64,000 nucleotides of DNA, taken from contig CANLBJ010000002.1 of assembly GCA_947488905.1 (NCBI GenBank), forward strand, positions 496,001-560,000. The letters are read 5' to 3'. This stretch comes from Ulvibacter algarum. GTDB taxonomy: Bacteria > Bacteroidota > Bacteroidia > Flavobacteriales > Flavobacteriaceae. The position numbers and the translations under genes are program-made. The notes under the pieces were generated by a model, which was not told where the DNA came from, searched no databases, and was given only the letters and a program-made list of their open reading frames with translations. Of the stretch, positions 35,589-44,323 are shown in pieces. How positions within the stretch are numbered: position 1 is the stretch's first letter; every line of letters begins with the position of its first letter.

Positions 35589-36737
35589 TTAATAAGCAGA
35601 TTTGTAAATAGCTAAAATGTCTTGTTCTGATAATGTTCTAGGATTATTTCTTAACAAGCGCTCTATCTTTATCGCATCTGCAGCTAATTCTGCCAATATG
35701 GATTCTGGTATATCAAATGAGCGTATCTTCATAGGAATTTCAACATCTTTACAAATTTTATGAAGACGCTTAATCACCAAATCTGCTGCTTGCTCATCTG
35801 TTTTTTGTTCTAGAGCTTCGTCAAATGCTTCAGCAATATCCCTAAAACGTTCAACACAAGCCATCTTATTCCATTCCATTACATAGGGTAGTAATAAAGA
35901 ATTACTAACACCATGTGATATATGAAACCTTCCGCCTAATGGATAAGCTAAAGCATGAACGCCACCTACTCCTGCATTTCCAAAAGCCATTCCTGCTAGC
36001 AAACTACCCATAGCCATATCTTCTCTAGCATCCATATTACTTGGCTGCGCATATGCTTTTGGTAAACTATTAATTATGAGTTTCATAGCTCTAAGAGCTA
36101 GCGCATCTGTTATATGATTTGCATTATTAGACAAGTAAGCTTCGATGGCATGTACAAGTGCATCAATACCACTGGCAGCAGTTATCTTTTTAGGGCAACT
36201 AATAGTCATTATTGGATCTACTATAGCCACATCTACAAGTAAATGATTACTTACGATTCCTTTTTTTACTTGAGCTTCTGTATCAGAAAGGATACCAATA
36301 TTTGTAACTTCTGATCCAGTTCCTGCCGTCGTGGGAATTACTATAATTGGAGTATTTCTACCAGGAACATTTCCTTCTCCAAACAGATTGCTTAAAGGGC
36401 CATCATACTCAGCGTAAACTGCCATAATTTTTGCAGTATCCATTACACTACCACCACCAACAGCTATAATACTATCGTTATTAGATTTTAAGAATGCTTT
36501 TTTGCATTCTTCTACAACAGCCATTTCGGGTTCAGGTGCCACATTATCATATACGGTATAAGAACCATCTTTTAATAAAGTGGTGACCAAGTCAAGAGTT
36601 CCTGAGTTTAAAATCCCTTTATCTGTTACAATAAAGGGATTTTTCATTCCCAGTGTGTTCATGTAGTCTTTTAATCCTTTTAATGATTCTCGGCCTATAG
36701 TAACTTCATGTGCCGATTTAAATTTTGCTACACTCAT
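35589..36737 (-). CDS. Iron-containing alcohol dehydrogenase (4-hydroxybutyrate-type)
   Basis: A 382-residue NAD(P)-dependent group III alcohol dehydrogenase. The nucleotide loop IIAVGGGSVMDTAK and PTTAGTGSEVTN are present. The metal ligands are in SGIDALVHAIEAYLS (Asp, His) and GGVHALAYPLGGRFHISHG (two His). In an operon with GABA aminotransferase and succinate-semialdehyde dehydrogenase, the likely reaction is 4-hydroxybutyrate to succinic semialdehyde, though other alcohols are possible. Its stop is 49 bases from the permease start, and only three bases separate it from the preceding cyclase gene. Confidence 0.85.
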   Translation of the reverse strand: MSVAKFKSAHEVTIGRESLKGLKDYMNTLGMKNPFIVTDKGILNSGTLDLVTTLLKDGSYTVYDNVAPEPEMAVVEECKKAFLKSNNDSIIAVGGGSVMDTAKIMAVYAEYDGPLSNLFGEGNVPGRNTPIIVIPTTAGTGSEVTNIGILSDTEAQVKKGIVSNHLLVDVAIVDPIMTISCPKKITAASGIDALVHAIEAYLSNNANHITDALALRAMKLIINSLPKAYAQPSNMDAREDMAMGSLLAGMAFGNAGVGGVHALAYPLGGRFHISHGVSNSLLLPYVMEWNKMACVERFRDIAEAFDEALEQKTDEQAADLVIKRLHKICKDVEIPMKIRSFDIPESILAELAADAIKIERLLRNNPRTLSEQDILAIYKSAY

Positions 36738-36740
36738 ATT

Positions 36741-37814
36741 TTATTTAATTACAATTGGGTTAACAGGTGAACCAGAACCTTTTTCCATTTTTAATGGAGC
36801 TGCGGTAAAAAAGAAGGTATATTTTTTATCTTTTTTGCAGTCTTCAGAAAGGTCTTCTAACCAATAAATTTCTGTTAGTACTACTCCTAAATCACGTATT
36901 AATGCTCCGTGTAAAGGTATTACTGCCGTTTCACCATCAATTTTTTGAACAGATTTTTCAATTGCTAAATTATCAGAAGCTATTACAGGTATTTCCATAT
37001 CATATATCCACTGTACTAATTCTTTACTGTAGCATAAACCAGGCTCTGTTAAAGCATCCCAATTTTCTTTATCATCCTCGTCATAAAAACGACCCATAGA
37101 ACCTGTTCGGATTACTAGAATATCTCTTTTTTCGATAGTTACACCTTGTTTTTTTGCAACAGCTTTAAGATCATCTAAAGTAATACAAGTATTAGGTGCT
37201 AATCTTCCTTTAGCATCACCTAAGGCTACACCTACATCTAATAGTATACCTCTTCCTGTAATCCCTTTTTTAGCCAATTCGCCAACTCCAACAAAACTAT
37301 GACCATCTACGGTATTGTTTGCAGACTTCCCTCCATAAATTTGGTTTCCATACCAAGCATGTCCAAGTGCATCTACGTGAGATGTTCCTTGTAAATACAT
37401 GTACACAACATCATCAGAATATTTCATACCACCAGCTAAAGGGTCTTTTTTTCCACTAGAAAATGTACTTTCATCTTGAGCCATAAAATGTTCAACTGGA
37501 AGACGTCCAGGAAAAACAGGTCCAATACCATGTGTCATAGGTAATTGTAATGTAAAACGTTTACCTGTTTTAACTGCTTCTATACCTCTTAAAGTTTGCG
37601 CATCATCTAGATAATTTAAAGCTCCAATCGTATCATCTGGTCCCCATTTTCCCCAATTAGAAGGTGCATCCTTTTGGATTTTTTCCATGGTAGTTTCTTG
37701 AGCGCTTAAAGAAGTACCAAAAAGCAAGAGTAGCATAAAGACACCAGTAGTTGTAGCTGCTTTAAACAATGAAGTTCTCGTTATTGAACCTTTCATTTTT
37801 TCATTTTTTTTCAT
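36741..37814 (-). CDS. Exported cyclase-family (kynurenine formamidase-like) hydrolase
   Basis: A 357-residue metal-dependent hydrolase of the putative-cyclase family, which includes kynurenine formamidase and isatin hydrolase. It has an N-terminal signal sequence (GVFMLLLLFGTSLSAQ), so it acts in the periplasm. The metal motif reads QGTSHVDALGHAW, close to the family's HxGTHxDxxxH but with an extra Ser. Later landmarks are ILLDVGVALG and IPVIASDNLAIE, then PLHGALIRDLGV. Enzymes of the family open lactam or N-formyl bonds. Set between the aminotransferase and alcohol dehydrogenase genes, it could release GABA or 4-hydroxybutyrate from a cyclic or acylated precursor (inference). Confidence 0.8.
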   Translation of the reverse strand: MKKNEKMKGSITRTSLFKAATTTGVFMLLLLFGTSLSAQETTMEKIQKDAPSNWGKWGPDDTIGALNYLDDAQTLRGIEAVKTGKRFTLQLPMTHGIGPVFPGRLPVEHFMAQDESTFSSGKKDPLAGGMKYSDDVVYMYLQGTSHVDALGHAWYGNQIYGGKSANNTVDGHSFVGVGELAKKGITGRGILLDVGVALGDAKGRLAPNTCITLDDLKAVAKKQGVTIEKRDILVIRTGSMGRFYDEDDKENWDALTEPGLCYSKELVQWIYDMEIPVIASDNLAIEKSVQKIDGETAVIPLHGALIRDLGVVLTEIYWLEDLSEDCKKDKKYTFFFTAAPLKMEKGSGSPVNPIVIK

Positions 37815-37856
37815 AATGTTAAATTTTAATTAGTAAAAGTTGTTTGTAATTCAGTA

Positions 37857-39140
37857 TTAAATGTATTCAGAAAATATTTTTAGTATCGTTTTATTGAGCT
37901 TATCAAGCCCTTCGTTTAGAATATCAAATTCTATTGTTAACGGAGGCAATAATCTTATGATGTTGCCTTCCATTCCACAAGAGAGTAGGAGTAGGCCATT
38001 GTTTGATGATTCTTTAATTATTTTTTTTGTGCTATCCGTATCTGGTTGTTTAAAATTTCCGTCAGTTACAATTTCTATGGCAATCATAGCCCCTGAGTTT
38101 CTAACACAAACAATTTTTTCAGGATATAAATTTTTTAGTTTATTTAATTTGTCACTACAAATTTTTCCTATTTCTAAGGCACGTTCACAAAGGTTTTCAT
38201 CTTTTATAATATCGATAACAGCCAGTGCAGATTGACAACCTATAGGCGAACCTCCAAAAGTGCCACCAAGACTTATTGCTGCATCCATAACCTTTTGCTT
38301 ACCCACGACTGCAGATAGTGGAATACCATTTGCTAAACCTTTACCAATGGTAATAATATCTGGTTCTACACCCGTGTGCTCTATAGCAAAAAAAGCACCT
38401 GTACGAGCAAACCCGGTTTGTATTTCATCGCAAATAAGTAGAATTCCATGTTGATCACACACCTTCCTAAGTTCTTCAATAAACTTTTTAGGTGCAATAT
38501 GAAAGCCTCCTTCGCCTTGTACTGGTTCTATAATTATAGCTGCAATTTCAGTTGGATCTACAGTCGTTTTAAATAGACCATTAAGTGTGTTAATACTATC
38601 TTCTATAGTTATTCCATAGTTGTTATTTGGAAATGGAATGTGATAAATTCCGTTAGGAAAAGGACCAAATCCTTCTTTGTAAGGATGAAATTTTCCTGTT
38701 AATCCTAAGCACATGTGGGTTCTTCCATGAAATGAACCAACAAAAGAAATAACGCTAGATCGCTTAGTATACGCTTTGGCAATTTTTATAGCATTTTCTA
38801 CGGCTTCAGCGCCACTATTTAGAAAAACAGATTTCGCCTGTTTTATGGGCACTAGCTCATTTAGTTTTTCTGCTAGTTCTATGGCAGACTCGTAGGGGTT
38901 AATCATTACACAGGTATGTGTAAAATTATTTATTTGTTCCTTTAAAGCGGCCATAACTTTAGGGTGCCCATGACCAACATTTGTGACTGCGATACCAGCA
39001 CAAAAATCAATATAGCGAGTACCCTCAACGTCCCATATTTCAGCATTAATTGCCTTATCAATGTAAATTGGGAATAGGTTTTTTTGACCATTTGCAATGG
39101 CAATTTCTTTTCTTTCTTGTAGTTCCTTATTTTTTTTCAT
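37857..39140 (-). CDS. gabT: 4-Aminobutyrate aminotransferase (class III PLP-dependent)
   Basis: Cytoplasmic PLP enzyme moving the amino group of 4-aminobutyrate to 2-oxoglutarate. The 427 residues carry VTNVGHGHPKVMAAL, FLNSGAEAVENAIKIAKAYT, SFVGSFHGRTHMCLGLTGK, LLICDEIQTGFARTG with the ring-nitrogen Asp, and IITIGKGLANGIPLSAVVGK with the PLP-binding Lys. These are typical of GabT, and the GabT-specific SGAEAVENAIK form is clear. Ornithine aminotransferase-type specificity is the main alternative. It is the second gene of the operon, after the porin. Confidence 0.87.
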   Translation of the reverse strand: MKKNKELQERKEIAIANGQKNLFPIYIDKAINAEIWDVEGTRYIDFCAGIAVTNVGHGHPKVMAALKEQINNFTHTCVMINPYESAIELAEKLNELVPIKQAKSVFLNSGAEAVENAIKIAKAYTKRSSVISFVGSFHGRTHMCLGLTGKFHPYKEGFGPFPNGIYHIPFPNNNYGITIEDSINTLNGLFKTTVDPTEIAAIIIEPVQGEGGFHIAPKKFIEELRKVCDQHGILLICDEIQTGFARTGAFFAIEHTGVEPDIITIGKGLANGIPLSAVVGKQKVMDAAISLGGTFGGSPIGCQSALAVIDIIKDENLCERALEIGKICSDKLNKLKNLYPEKIVCVRNSGAMIAIEIVTDGNFKQPDTDSTKKIIKESSNNGLLLLSCGMEGNIIRLLPPLTIEFDILNEGLDKLNKTILKIFSEYI

Positions 39141-39208
39141 CTTATGTAATACTGTTTGTATCGGTTTTAATACAGTTACATTATTATACTATTTTGCTAA
39201 AGAGGGTT

Positions 39209-40465
39209 TTAAAAAAGAAAGTATCCACCCAATGAAAACACATTAGCTTTTGGGGCAAATATCTTGTGTCTACCTTGAATAGTGTACTCAGATTTTAATA
39301 CTAAATTAGAGTTTATAGCGTAGGCAACACTATTTGTAAACCTAGTAGCACTATCACTATACTCTAAACTATTATCTATAATTTCATCTTTAACTCTACT
39401 AGCACCATAATTAATTCCTAATGTAATTGGGTACTTTGGTAATTTATAGGTGATTTGGCCATAATATCCATCAGATTTAATAGTCTCTACTTCTGAATTT
39501 ACAGTAATTGCTGGACCGAACATTATGCCGGCATCACCTATACCATTAGCTGTATAATAATATCCAGAAAGTGTAAAACCTTCATAAGCTACTTTTAATA
39601 ATGCATCTATACCAAAACCGTTAAGACCTAAGTCTTGATTATTATCAGATACTTCTTGAGAAATAAATGAACTACTAAAGTATACATTTGCCTTCTTATA
39701 ATTTTTATTAAAAACAAACTTACCTTGATACCCTAAACTGTTAGGATTATCAGTAACACCAAAGGCATCTCCAAAAGCACCGTAAAAATCTGAAGTCGCA
39801 AAAGGTTCATACACTCCTAGCGTTAAACTAGAGGTTTTATTAAAAAAGGAAGGAGTGGTGTAACTAATTTGAGTCATTTTATCTGCAAAAACATAACCGT
39901 ACCCAATACCTGCTAAGGTTGTATTTTGAGGATTATCATAAGAATAATTAGCTCCAATACCTAAGACACTCACATCATAGATTAGGGCATCTAAACCAAA
40001 ACCTCCAAAAGTTTTTCCGATAATAAAAGAACCTGACTTAGGTGTAGTCACCTGTATAAAAGCTTGACGAATATCAACTGAAGAATACCCAAACCCTGTT
40101 ACAGCAGGTGCAGAAGAATCAACACCATGATTAGTAATACCAAAAGCTAAATCAAATATTCCAGAAACAGTACCTCCATTTTTCATGGTGTACACTGGGT
40201 TAAAAGCAATTGTAGCTTGGTTAATTCCATTTTGTATCGAGCTAAAGTTTTCTTTTTCAATTCCGTTTTCTGCATCTTCCTTTTGTTGTGTATTTACATA
40301 ATACGCATTGATCTGACCAGAAAATTTAATTTTCCAACTATCATTTATTTTCAATTGTAATCCTTCGTAGGCAGGTTCTTCTTCCTGACTATAACTATTA
40401 AAACTTGTAGATAATGTAAAAAACACCATTACACATTTGATAATTCTAAGTAGCTTTTTATTCAT
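39209..40465 (-). CDS. Outer-membrane porin-like beta-barrel protein
   Basis: A 418-residue outer-membrane protein. The signal peptide is MNKKLLRIIKCVMVFFTLS, cleaved near NSYSQ, which fixes the start at 40465 rather than at an upstream ATG. The mature chain alternates amphipathic strands ending in aromatic residues (KIKFSGQINAYYVNTQ, INQATIAFNPVYTMKNG, GFTLSGYYYTANG) and finishes in VFSLGGYFLF, the terminal Phe strand that directs barrel assembly. It is first in the catabolic operon and would admit the substrate through the outer membrane. Two palindromes lie just upstream (40516-40532 and 40545-40560). Confidence 0.75.
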   Translation of the reverse strand: MNKKLLRIIKCVMVFFTLSTSFNSYSQEEEPAYEGLQLKINDSWKIKFSGQINAYYVNTQQKEDAENGIEKENFSSIQNGINQATIAFNPVYTMKNGGTVSGIFDLAFGITNHGVDSSAPAVTGFGYSSVDIRQAFIQVTTPKSGSFIIGKTFGGFGLDALIYDVSVLGIGANYSYDNPQNTTLAGIGYGYVFADKMTQISYTTPSFFNKTSSLTLGVYEPFATSDFYGAFGDAFGVTDNPNSLGYQGKFVFNKNYKKANVYFSSSFISQEVSDNNQDLGLNGFGIDALLKVAYEGFTLSGYYYTANGIGDAGIMFGPAITVNSEVETIKSDGYYGQITYKLPKYPITLGINYGASRVKDEIIDNSLEYSDSATRFTNSVAYAINSNLVLKSEYTIQGRHKIFAPKANVFSLGGYFLF

Positions 40466-40515
40466 GATTATTGTTTTTAAGGACATATTTATATCAATTA
40501 CACAACAATGATATG

Positions 40516-40532
40516 CATTATTTTTCATAATG
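40516..40532. promoter_or_regulatory. Inverted repeat upstream of the porin, candidate operator
   Basis: CATTAT at 40516-40521 and ATAATG at 40527-40532 form a perfect repeat with a 5-base centre. It lies about 50 bases upstream of the porin ATG in the 343-base space shared with the Lrp-type regulator. The rest of the space is AT-rich. Confidence 0.35.
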
Positions 40533-40544
40533 ATATATATATTC

Positions 40545-40560
40545 TGCAAAATATTTCGCA
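40545..40560. promoter_or_regulatory. Near-palindrome upstream of the porin, candidate Lrp-type operator
   Basis: TGCAAAATATTTCGCA is a 16-base palindrome with one mismatched pair, the usual size for an Lrp/AsnC site. It lies 80 bases upstream of the porin ATG and 249 bases from the regulator ATG. Confidence 0.4.
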
Positions 40561-40754
40561 AATACGATTTATATTGCGTTATTTGCCGATAGCATAATGT
40601 GTTTAAAATATGTATTAACCTTATTGTTAAACATAGTTTGTAGCATATATTAATAATTATATAAGGTCAAGTAATTTTATAGGATGAATTTTGAATAAGA
40701 CAGTATTGAAAATGAAAGCAACATGTAAAAAGCTTATTATTGTACTTTAAAAAC

Positions 40755-40762
40755 TAAATTTG
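40755..40762 (+). promoter_or_regulatory. -7 promoter element for the Lrp-type regulator
   Basis: TAAATTTG, an exact TAnnTTTG match, 46 bases before the ATG at 40809. No clear -33 element at the normal spacing. Confidence 0.45.
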
Positions 40763-40808
40763 AGGTACTAGATTTATGTGATTAATTACAATAAAAACAA
40801 TTACAGAT

Positions 40809-41279
40809 ATGGAAAGAACTAAAAAAGAAGAACCGCAAATAGAAGTACAACTTGATGAGTTGGATTATAAAATTATAAAACACCTTCAACAAGATGGTAG
40901 AAAATCTTTTACTGAAATTTCTGATGATTTAAATGTTGCGGTCAGTACTATAAGAAATAGGTATAATAGAATAGTTGATGAAAAAATACTCCGAATAATA
41001 GGTCGAGCAGAACCTGAAAAATTAGGCTTAAATTCTTATGTTAGAGTTATGTTATCAATAAAGCCAGCATCTAAGATGAAAAATGCTTTAGCTCAAATTT
41101 CAAAACTATCTGAAGTTAGTTTTTTGGCCATTACCTCAGGTAAATATAACATTGAGATTAATTTAATGTGTAATAACAATAGACATCTTTTAACTATTAT
41201 TGATGATATTAATAGTATTGACGGTATGGATGAATCTCAGATTACAATGTATCTAGACGTTTTAAAATGGGGGCAGTAG
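40809..41279 (+). CDS. Lrp/AsnC-family transcriptional regulator
   Basis: A 156-residue regulator. The N-terminal half holds the AsnC helix-turn-helix: LDELDYKIIKHLQQDGRKSFTEI, then ISDDLNVAVSTIRNRYNRI. The C-terminal half is a RAM-type ligand domain (SYVRVMLSIKPAS, LAITSGKYNIEINLMCNN). It faces the porin-to-gabD operon head to head, so control of that operon by GABA or a related amino compound is likely. Two palindromes between the genes are candidate sites. Confidence 0.87.
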   Translation: MERTKKEEPQIEVQLDELDYKIIKHLQQDGRKSFTEISDDLNVAVSTIRNRYNRIVDEKILRIIGRAEPEKLGLNSYVRVMLSIKPASKMKNALAQISKLSEVSFLAITSGKYNIEINLMCNNNRHLLTIIDDINSIDGMDESQITMYLDVLKWGQ

Positions 41280-41422
41280 AGTATTAGTAAACGCTAACGA
41301 ATCACTAACTTCAGTTAGATGTAGCTGCATTACAAATAGTTAAATATGCTCTACTATTATCTCCTTTTAATTTGTAATAATCTACGAGAATCTTATATAA
41401 TAAAGATGCCTTACAATTTAAT

Positions 41423-41821
41423 TTACTCCCTACTTAAAGTGGCATAAGAAGAAACCTTATTTTCATTTTCTATATAATAACTAAAGCTAATGTGATGCTC
41501 GTCAACTTTAGTAATTATAACAGTACCATTATCGGTACACGCTTCTATATTATCAATATTCACCTCCTTAAAAGTAGCTTTGTGTTTATTTATAGCTATA
41601 AGTATCCAATCACCAGAGCAATCTAAACTAGGGTAAGAAATTTTAAAAAGCTGTTGTTTGGTATTTAAAGACACCTCAATATCCCAAGAATCATTCGTGT
41701 CTATTCCTGGCTGAAAACCTAAACCAGACCAATTACCTTCTATCCAGTTTATATTAGTTGTTAGACTAGAACAACTGCTCAGCATCACTATTAATAGTAG
41801 AGTAGTGTAGAGGTGCTTCAT
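41423..41821 (-). CDS. Small lipoprotein of unknown function
   Basis: A 132-residue predicted lipoprotein with lipobox MLSSC near residue 17. The mature part is beta-rich: NWIEGNWSGLGFQPG resembles the first strand of a lipocalin-like fold, followed by SWDIEVSLNTKQQLFKISY and further strands, ending in KVSSYATLSRE. The pattern recalls the small lipocalin-like DUF lipoproteins of this phylum, but no family is assigned. It stands alone, with no terminator or promoter recognised. Confidence 0.65.
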   Translation of the reverse strand: MKHLYTTLLLIVMLSSCSSLTTNINWIEGNWSGLGFQPGIDTNDSWDIEVSLNTKQQLFKISYPSLDCSGDWILIAINKHKATFKEVNIDNIEACTDNGTVIITKVDEHHISFSYYIENENKVSSYATLSRE

Positions 41822-42021
41822 TTTTTTTAATGATTTAATTAATATTCTTAGTTACATTTTAAAGCTAGACATAAATACTTAGAATTTTATATAATAACTA
41901 GTTATGAGATAATAGATATTATACTATAATGCGTCTCGTTAATTTTTAGAGATACTTGCACTTTATCGTAATAATGCTTTTTTCTGAAGTTTTTAAAATA
42001 TTCTTTTCTATATTTTCACAT

Positions 42022-44175
42022 ATGAAAACGTTTACCTTGAAAAACAAGCTACTCCTAATCTTACTTGTATGTTGCTATAGCGTATCTGCTGTTTCTCAAA
42101 ACAATACAGATAGCGTTTTAGATAGTGTAAACAATTTAATTTCCTTGTCTAAGGATGAAAACATAAAAGGTAACTATAAAGATGGGCTAAAATTAGCAAC
42201 TTCTGCGGTACAATATGCTAATAATAACAAAGATGAAACGCTACAGGCAAGGGCTTATGTGAGTCTAGCCAATACCTATCAGGCCATTAATGATAGTGAT
42301 AATGCAAGCAAATATTATAAGATAGCATTAGATAAAAGTACAGATGATTATTTTGTAAACGTAGCCTCACTTAATGGATTAGGAAATATCTACTCAACAG
42401 ATATGAGTACTGCAGATAAAGCTGCAAGTTATTTTGAAAAATCTATAGAATATACCTTAAAAGCAGGAAAAAACGAACACTCATTTTATACATACTATAA
42501 TATAGCAGGTATGTATTTAAATTTTAAAGATCCAGATAAAGCGTATCCTTATATTCTAAAAGCAGATAAGCTGTTGCCTAAAATTGAAAATGAAAACCCT
42601 TTGCATCCGCTATTGCAAAATTTAAATTTGGCTATTTATTATAACCAAAAAAAGGATCATAAACTTGCTCTAACATATATTAATAAAGCGCTTGAAATAG
42701 GAGAGGAGCATACACTTAATAGAGAACTCATAGATATTTATGATTTTAAAAGTGAAATTCATCAAGAGTTAGGGGAGTATGACTTGGCCCTAGAGAGTCT
42801 TAAAAAATTGCATTATTATAAGGATTTAGACTTTAATGCAGAAAAAAACCTCCAAGTAGAAGAAGTGGCTGCAGATTTTAAGGTTAATGAGTTCAAAGAA
42901 AAAGCCGAAGCATCTCAACTAAAAACAAATTTTATAACCATAGCAGGCATTGGTATCTTACTATTTTTAAGTACTGCATTTCTTATTTTTTACATTTATA
43001 AAAGGAGATCGTCGTATAAAAAACTTGAGATAAAGAATGAGGCACTTTTACAAGCCATAAATGAGGCTGAACATGCTAATAAATTAAAATCAGATTTATT
43101 AGTAAATATTAGCCACGATTTAAGAACACCATTGTATGGTATTATGGGTATCACGGGGATGCTTATTGAAAATCCATCTGTAATAAACACACAAAAAGGG
43201 CTCTTAAATTCTTTAAAATATTCTGGGGATCATCTAAAATCTGTTGTAAATAATATTCTAAAAATTAACGAAGCAGAGTCTGATAAAATTACTTTAAAAG
43301 TAGCTAATGTCAATCTGCATAGTCTCTTAGAGAACATAGTCAAATCACTTAATTATCTAGCAGATCAACAAGAAACTCAATTAATTTTAGATATTTCCGA
43401 AGAGATTTTAGAACATTATATCATTGATGATACTAATGTATCTGATGTAATTATTAAGCTTATTGATAATGCCATAAAGCATACTAAAAATGGTAGTGTT
43501 ACTCTTTCTTCGAGGTTGGTAAACAAGGATGGTGCTAAGCATTATATTGAGTTTAAAGTGTCTGATACAGGATCAGGTATTTTAAAGGAGGATCTATCTG
43601 TAATTTTTGATAATTTTAAACAAGGTAATATAGAAGAAAACACATCATATGGAATAGGGTTAGGCTTACCCATCGTTAAGTCCTTACTACTGGTTATGGG
43701 GAGCAAATTATCTGTAACAAGTGATGTAGGGGTAGGATCGCAATTTTCGTTTATACTAGAATGCGAAGTTGCAAATAGAAATACCCATCGAGACCCTACT
43801 ATCAAAAATAAGGTGCTACAAATATTAGTTGTTGAAGACAATAAAATCAATCAACTAGTAACTCAAAAATTAATAGTTTCACTAGGTCATAACTGTACCA
43901 TTGCCACAAACGGAAAGGAAGCTTTAAAAGAATATAACAGTAACAGTTTTGATTTAATCTTAATGGATCTAAATATGCCTGTTATGAACGGTTTTGAAGC
44001 CTCAAAAGCTATAACAGCACAAGACAAAAATACTCCCATAATAGCATTAACTGCACTAGAAATTAGTGAAGTTAAAGAACGGTGTCATAATGTGGGTATA
44101 CTTGCTATTATTAATAAACCTATAGATAAAGAAACTCTAGAAGATGTTATACAGAAGAATACACAAAATGTTTGA
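42022..44175 (+). CDS. TPR-containing hybrid sensor histidine kinase
   Basis: A 717-residue one-chain sensor. A signal peptide (KNKLLLILLVCCYSVSAVSQ) fixes the ATG at 42022; an upstream TTG would precede it. Residues ~25-290 are periplasmic tetratricopeptide repeats (ARAYVSLANTYQAIND; SFYTYYNIAGMYLNF). A transmembrane helix (TIAGIGILLFLSTAFLIFYI) follows. The kinase has the H-box NISHDLRTPLYGIMG, N-box DVIIKLIDNAIKHTK and GIGLGLPIVKSLL. A C-terminal receiver starts ILVVEDNKINQLVTQKL with phospho-acceptor Asp in LMDLNMPVMNG. It has no DNA-binding output and probably passes phosphate onward. It converges with the next kinase gene. Confidence 0.88.
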   Translation: MKTFTLKNKLLLILLVCCYSVSAVSQNNTDSVLDSVNNLISLSKDENIKGNYKDGLKLATSAVQYANNNKDETLQARAYVSLANTYQAINDSDNASKYYKIALDKSTDDYFVNVASLNGLGNIYSTDMSTADKAASYFEKSIEYTLKAGKNEHSFYTYYNIAGMYLNFKDPDKAYPYILKADKLLPKIENENPLHPLLQNLNLAIYYNQKKDHKLALTYINKALEIGEEHTLNRELIDIYDFKSEIHQELGEYDLALESLKKLHYYKDLDFNAEKNLQVEEVAADFKVNEFKEKAEASQLKTNFITIAGIGILLFLSTAFLIFYIYKRRSSYKKLEIKNEALLQAINEAEHANKLKSDLLVNISHDLRTPLYGIMGITGMLIENPSVINTQKGLLNSLKYSGDHLKSVVNNILKINEAESDKITLKVANVNLHSLLENIVKSLNYLADQQETQLILDISEEILEHYIIDDTNVSDVIIKLIDNAIKHTKNGSVTLSSRLVNKDGAKHYIEFKVSDTGSGILKEDLSVIFDNFKQGNIEENTSYGIGLGLPIVKSLLLVMGSKLSVTSDVGVGSQFSFILECEVANRNTHRDPTIKNKVLQILVVEDNKINQLVTQKLIVSLGHNCTIATNGKEALKEYNSNSFDLILMDLNMPVMNGFEASKAITAQDKNTPIIALTALEISEVKERCHNVGILAIINKPIDKETLEDVIQKNTQNV

Positions 44176-44323
44176 GTTGTCTAGAGTTTATTAAAGAACT
44201 TAATTGCTTTAAGATGGTAATCTGGTTAGTACAGTAAAAAGTGTTATTCTCTAATTTATTCAATATTTATAAATGTATATAATGTGCTACTTTTTGTAAT
44301 TTTTCTTAGGAACAAAGCAAATG

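Noticed and set aside
39209..40561. Longer porin gene starting at 40561
   Set aside because: The added 32 residues precede a classical signal peptide at 40465, and they overlap the candidate operators.
41305..41318. Short palindrome CTAACT-TC-AGTTAG after the Lrp gene
   Set aside because: Not followed by T's and not near a promoter; likely chance in AT-rich DNA.
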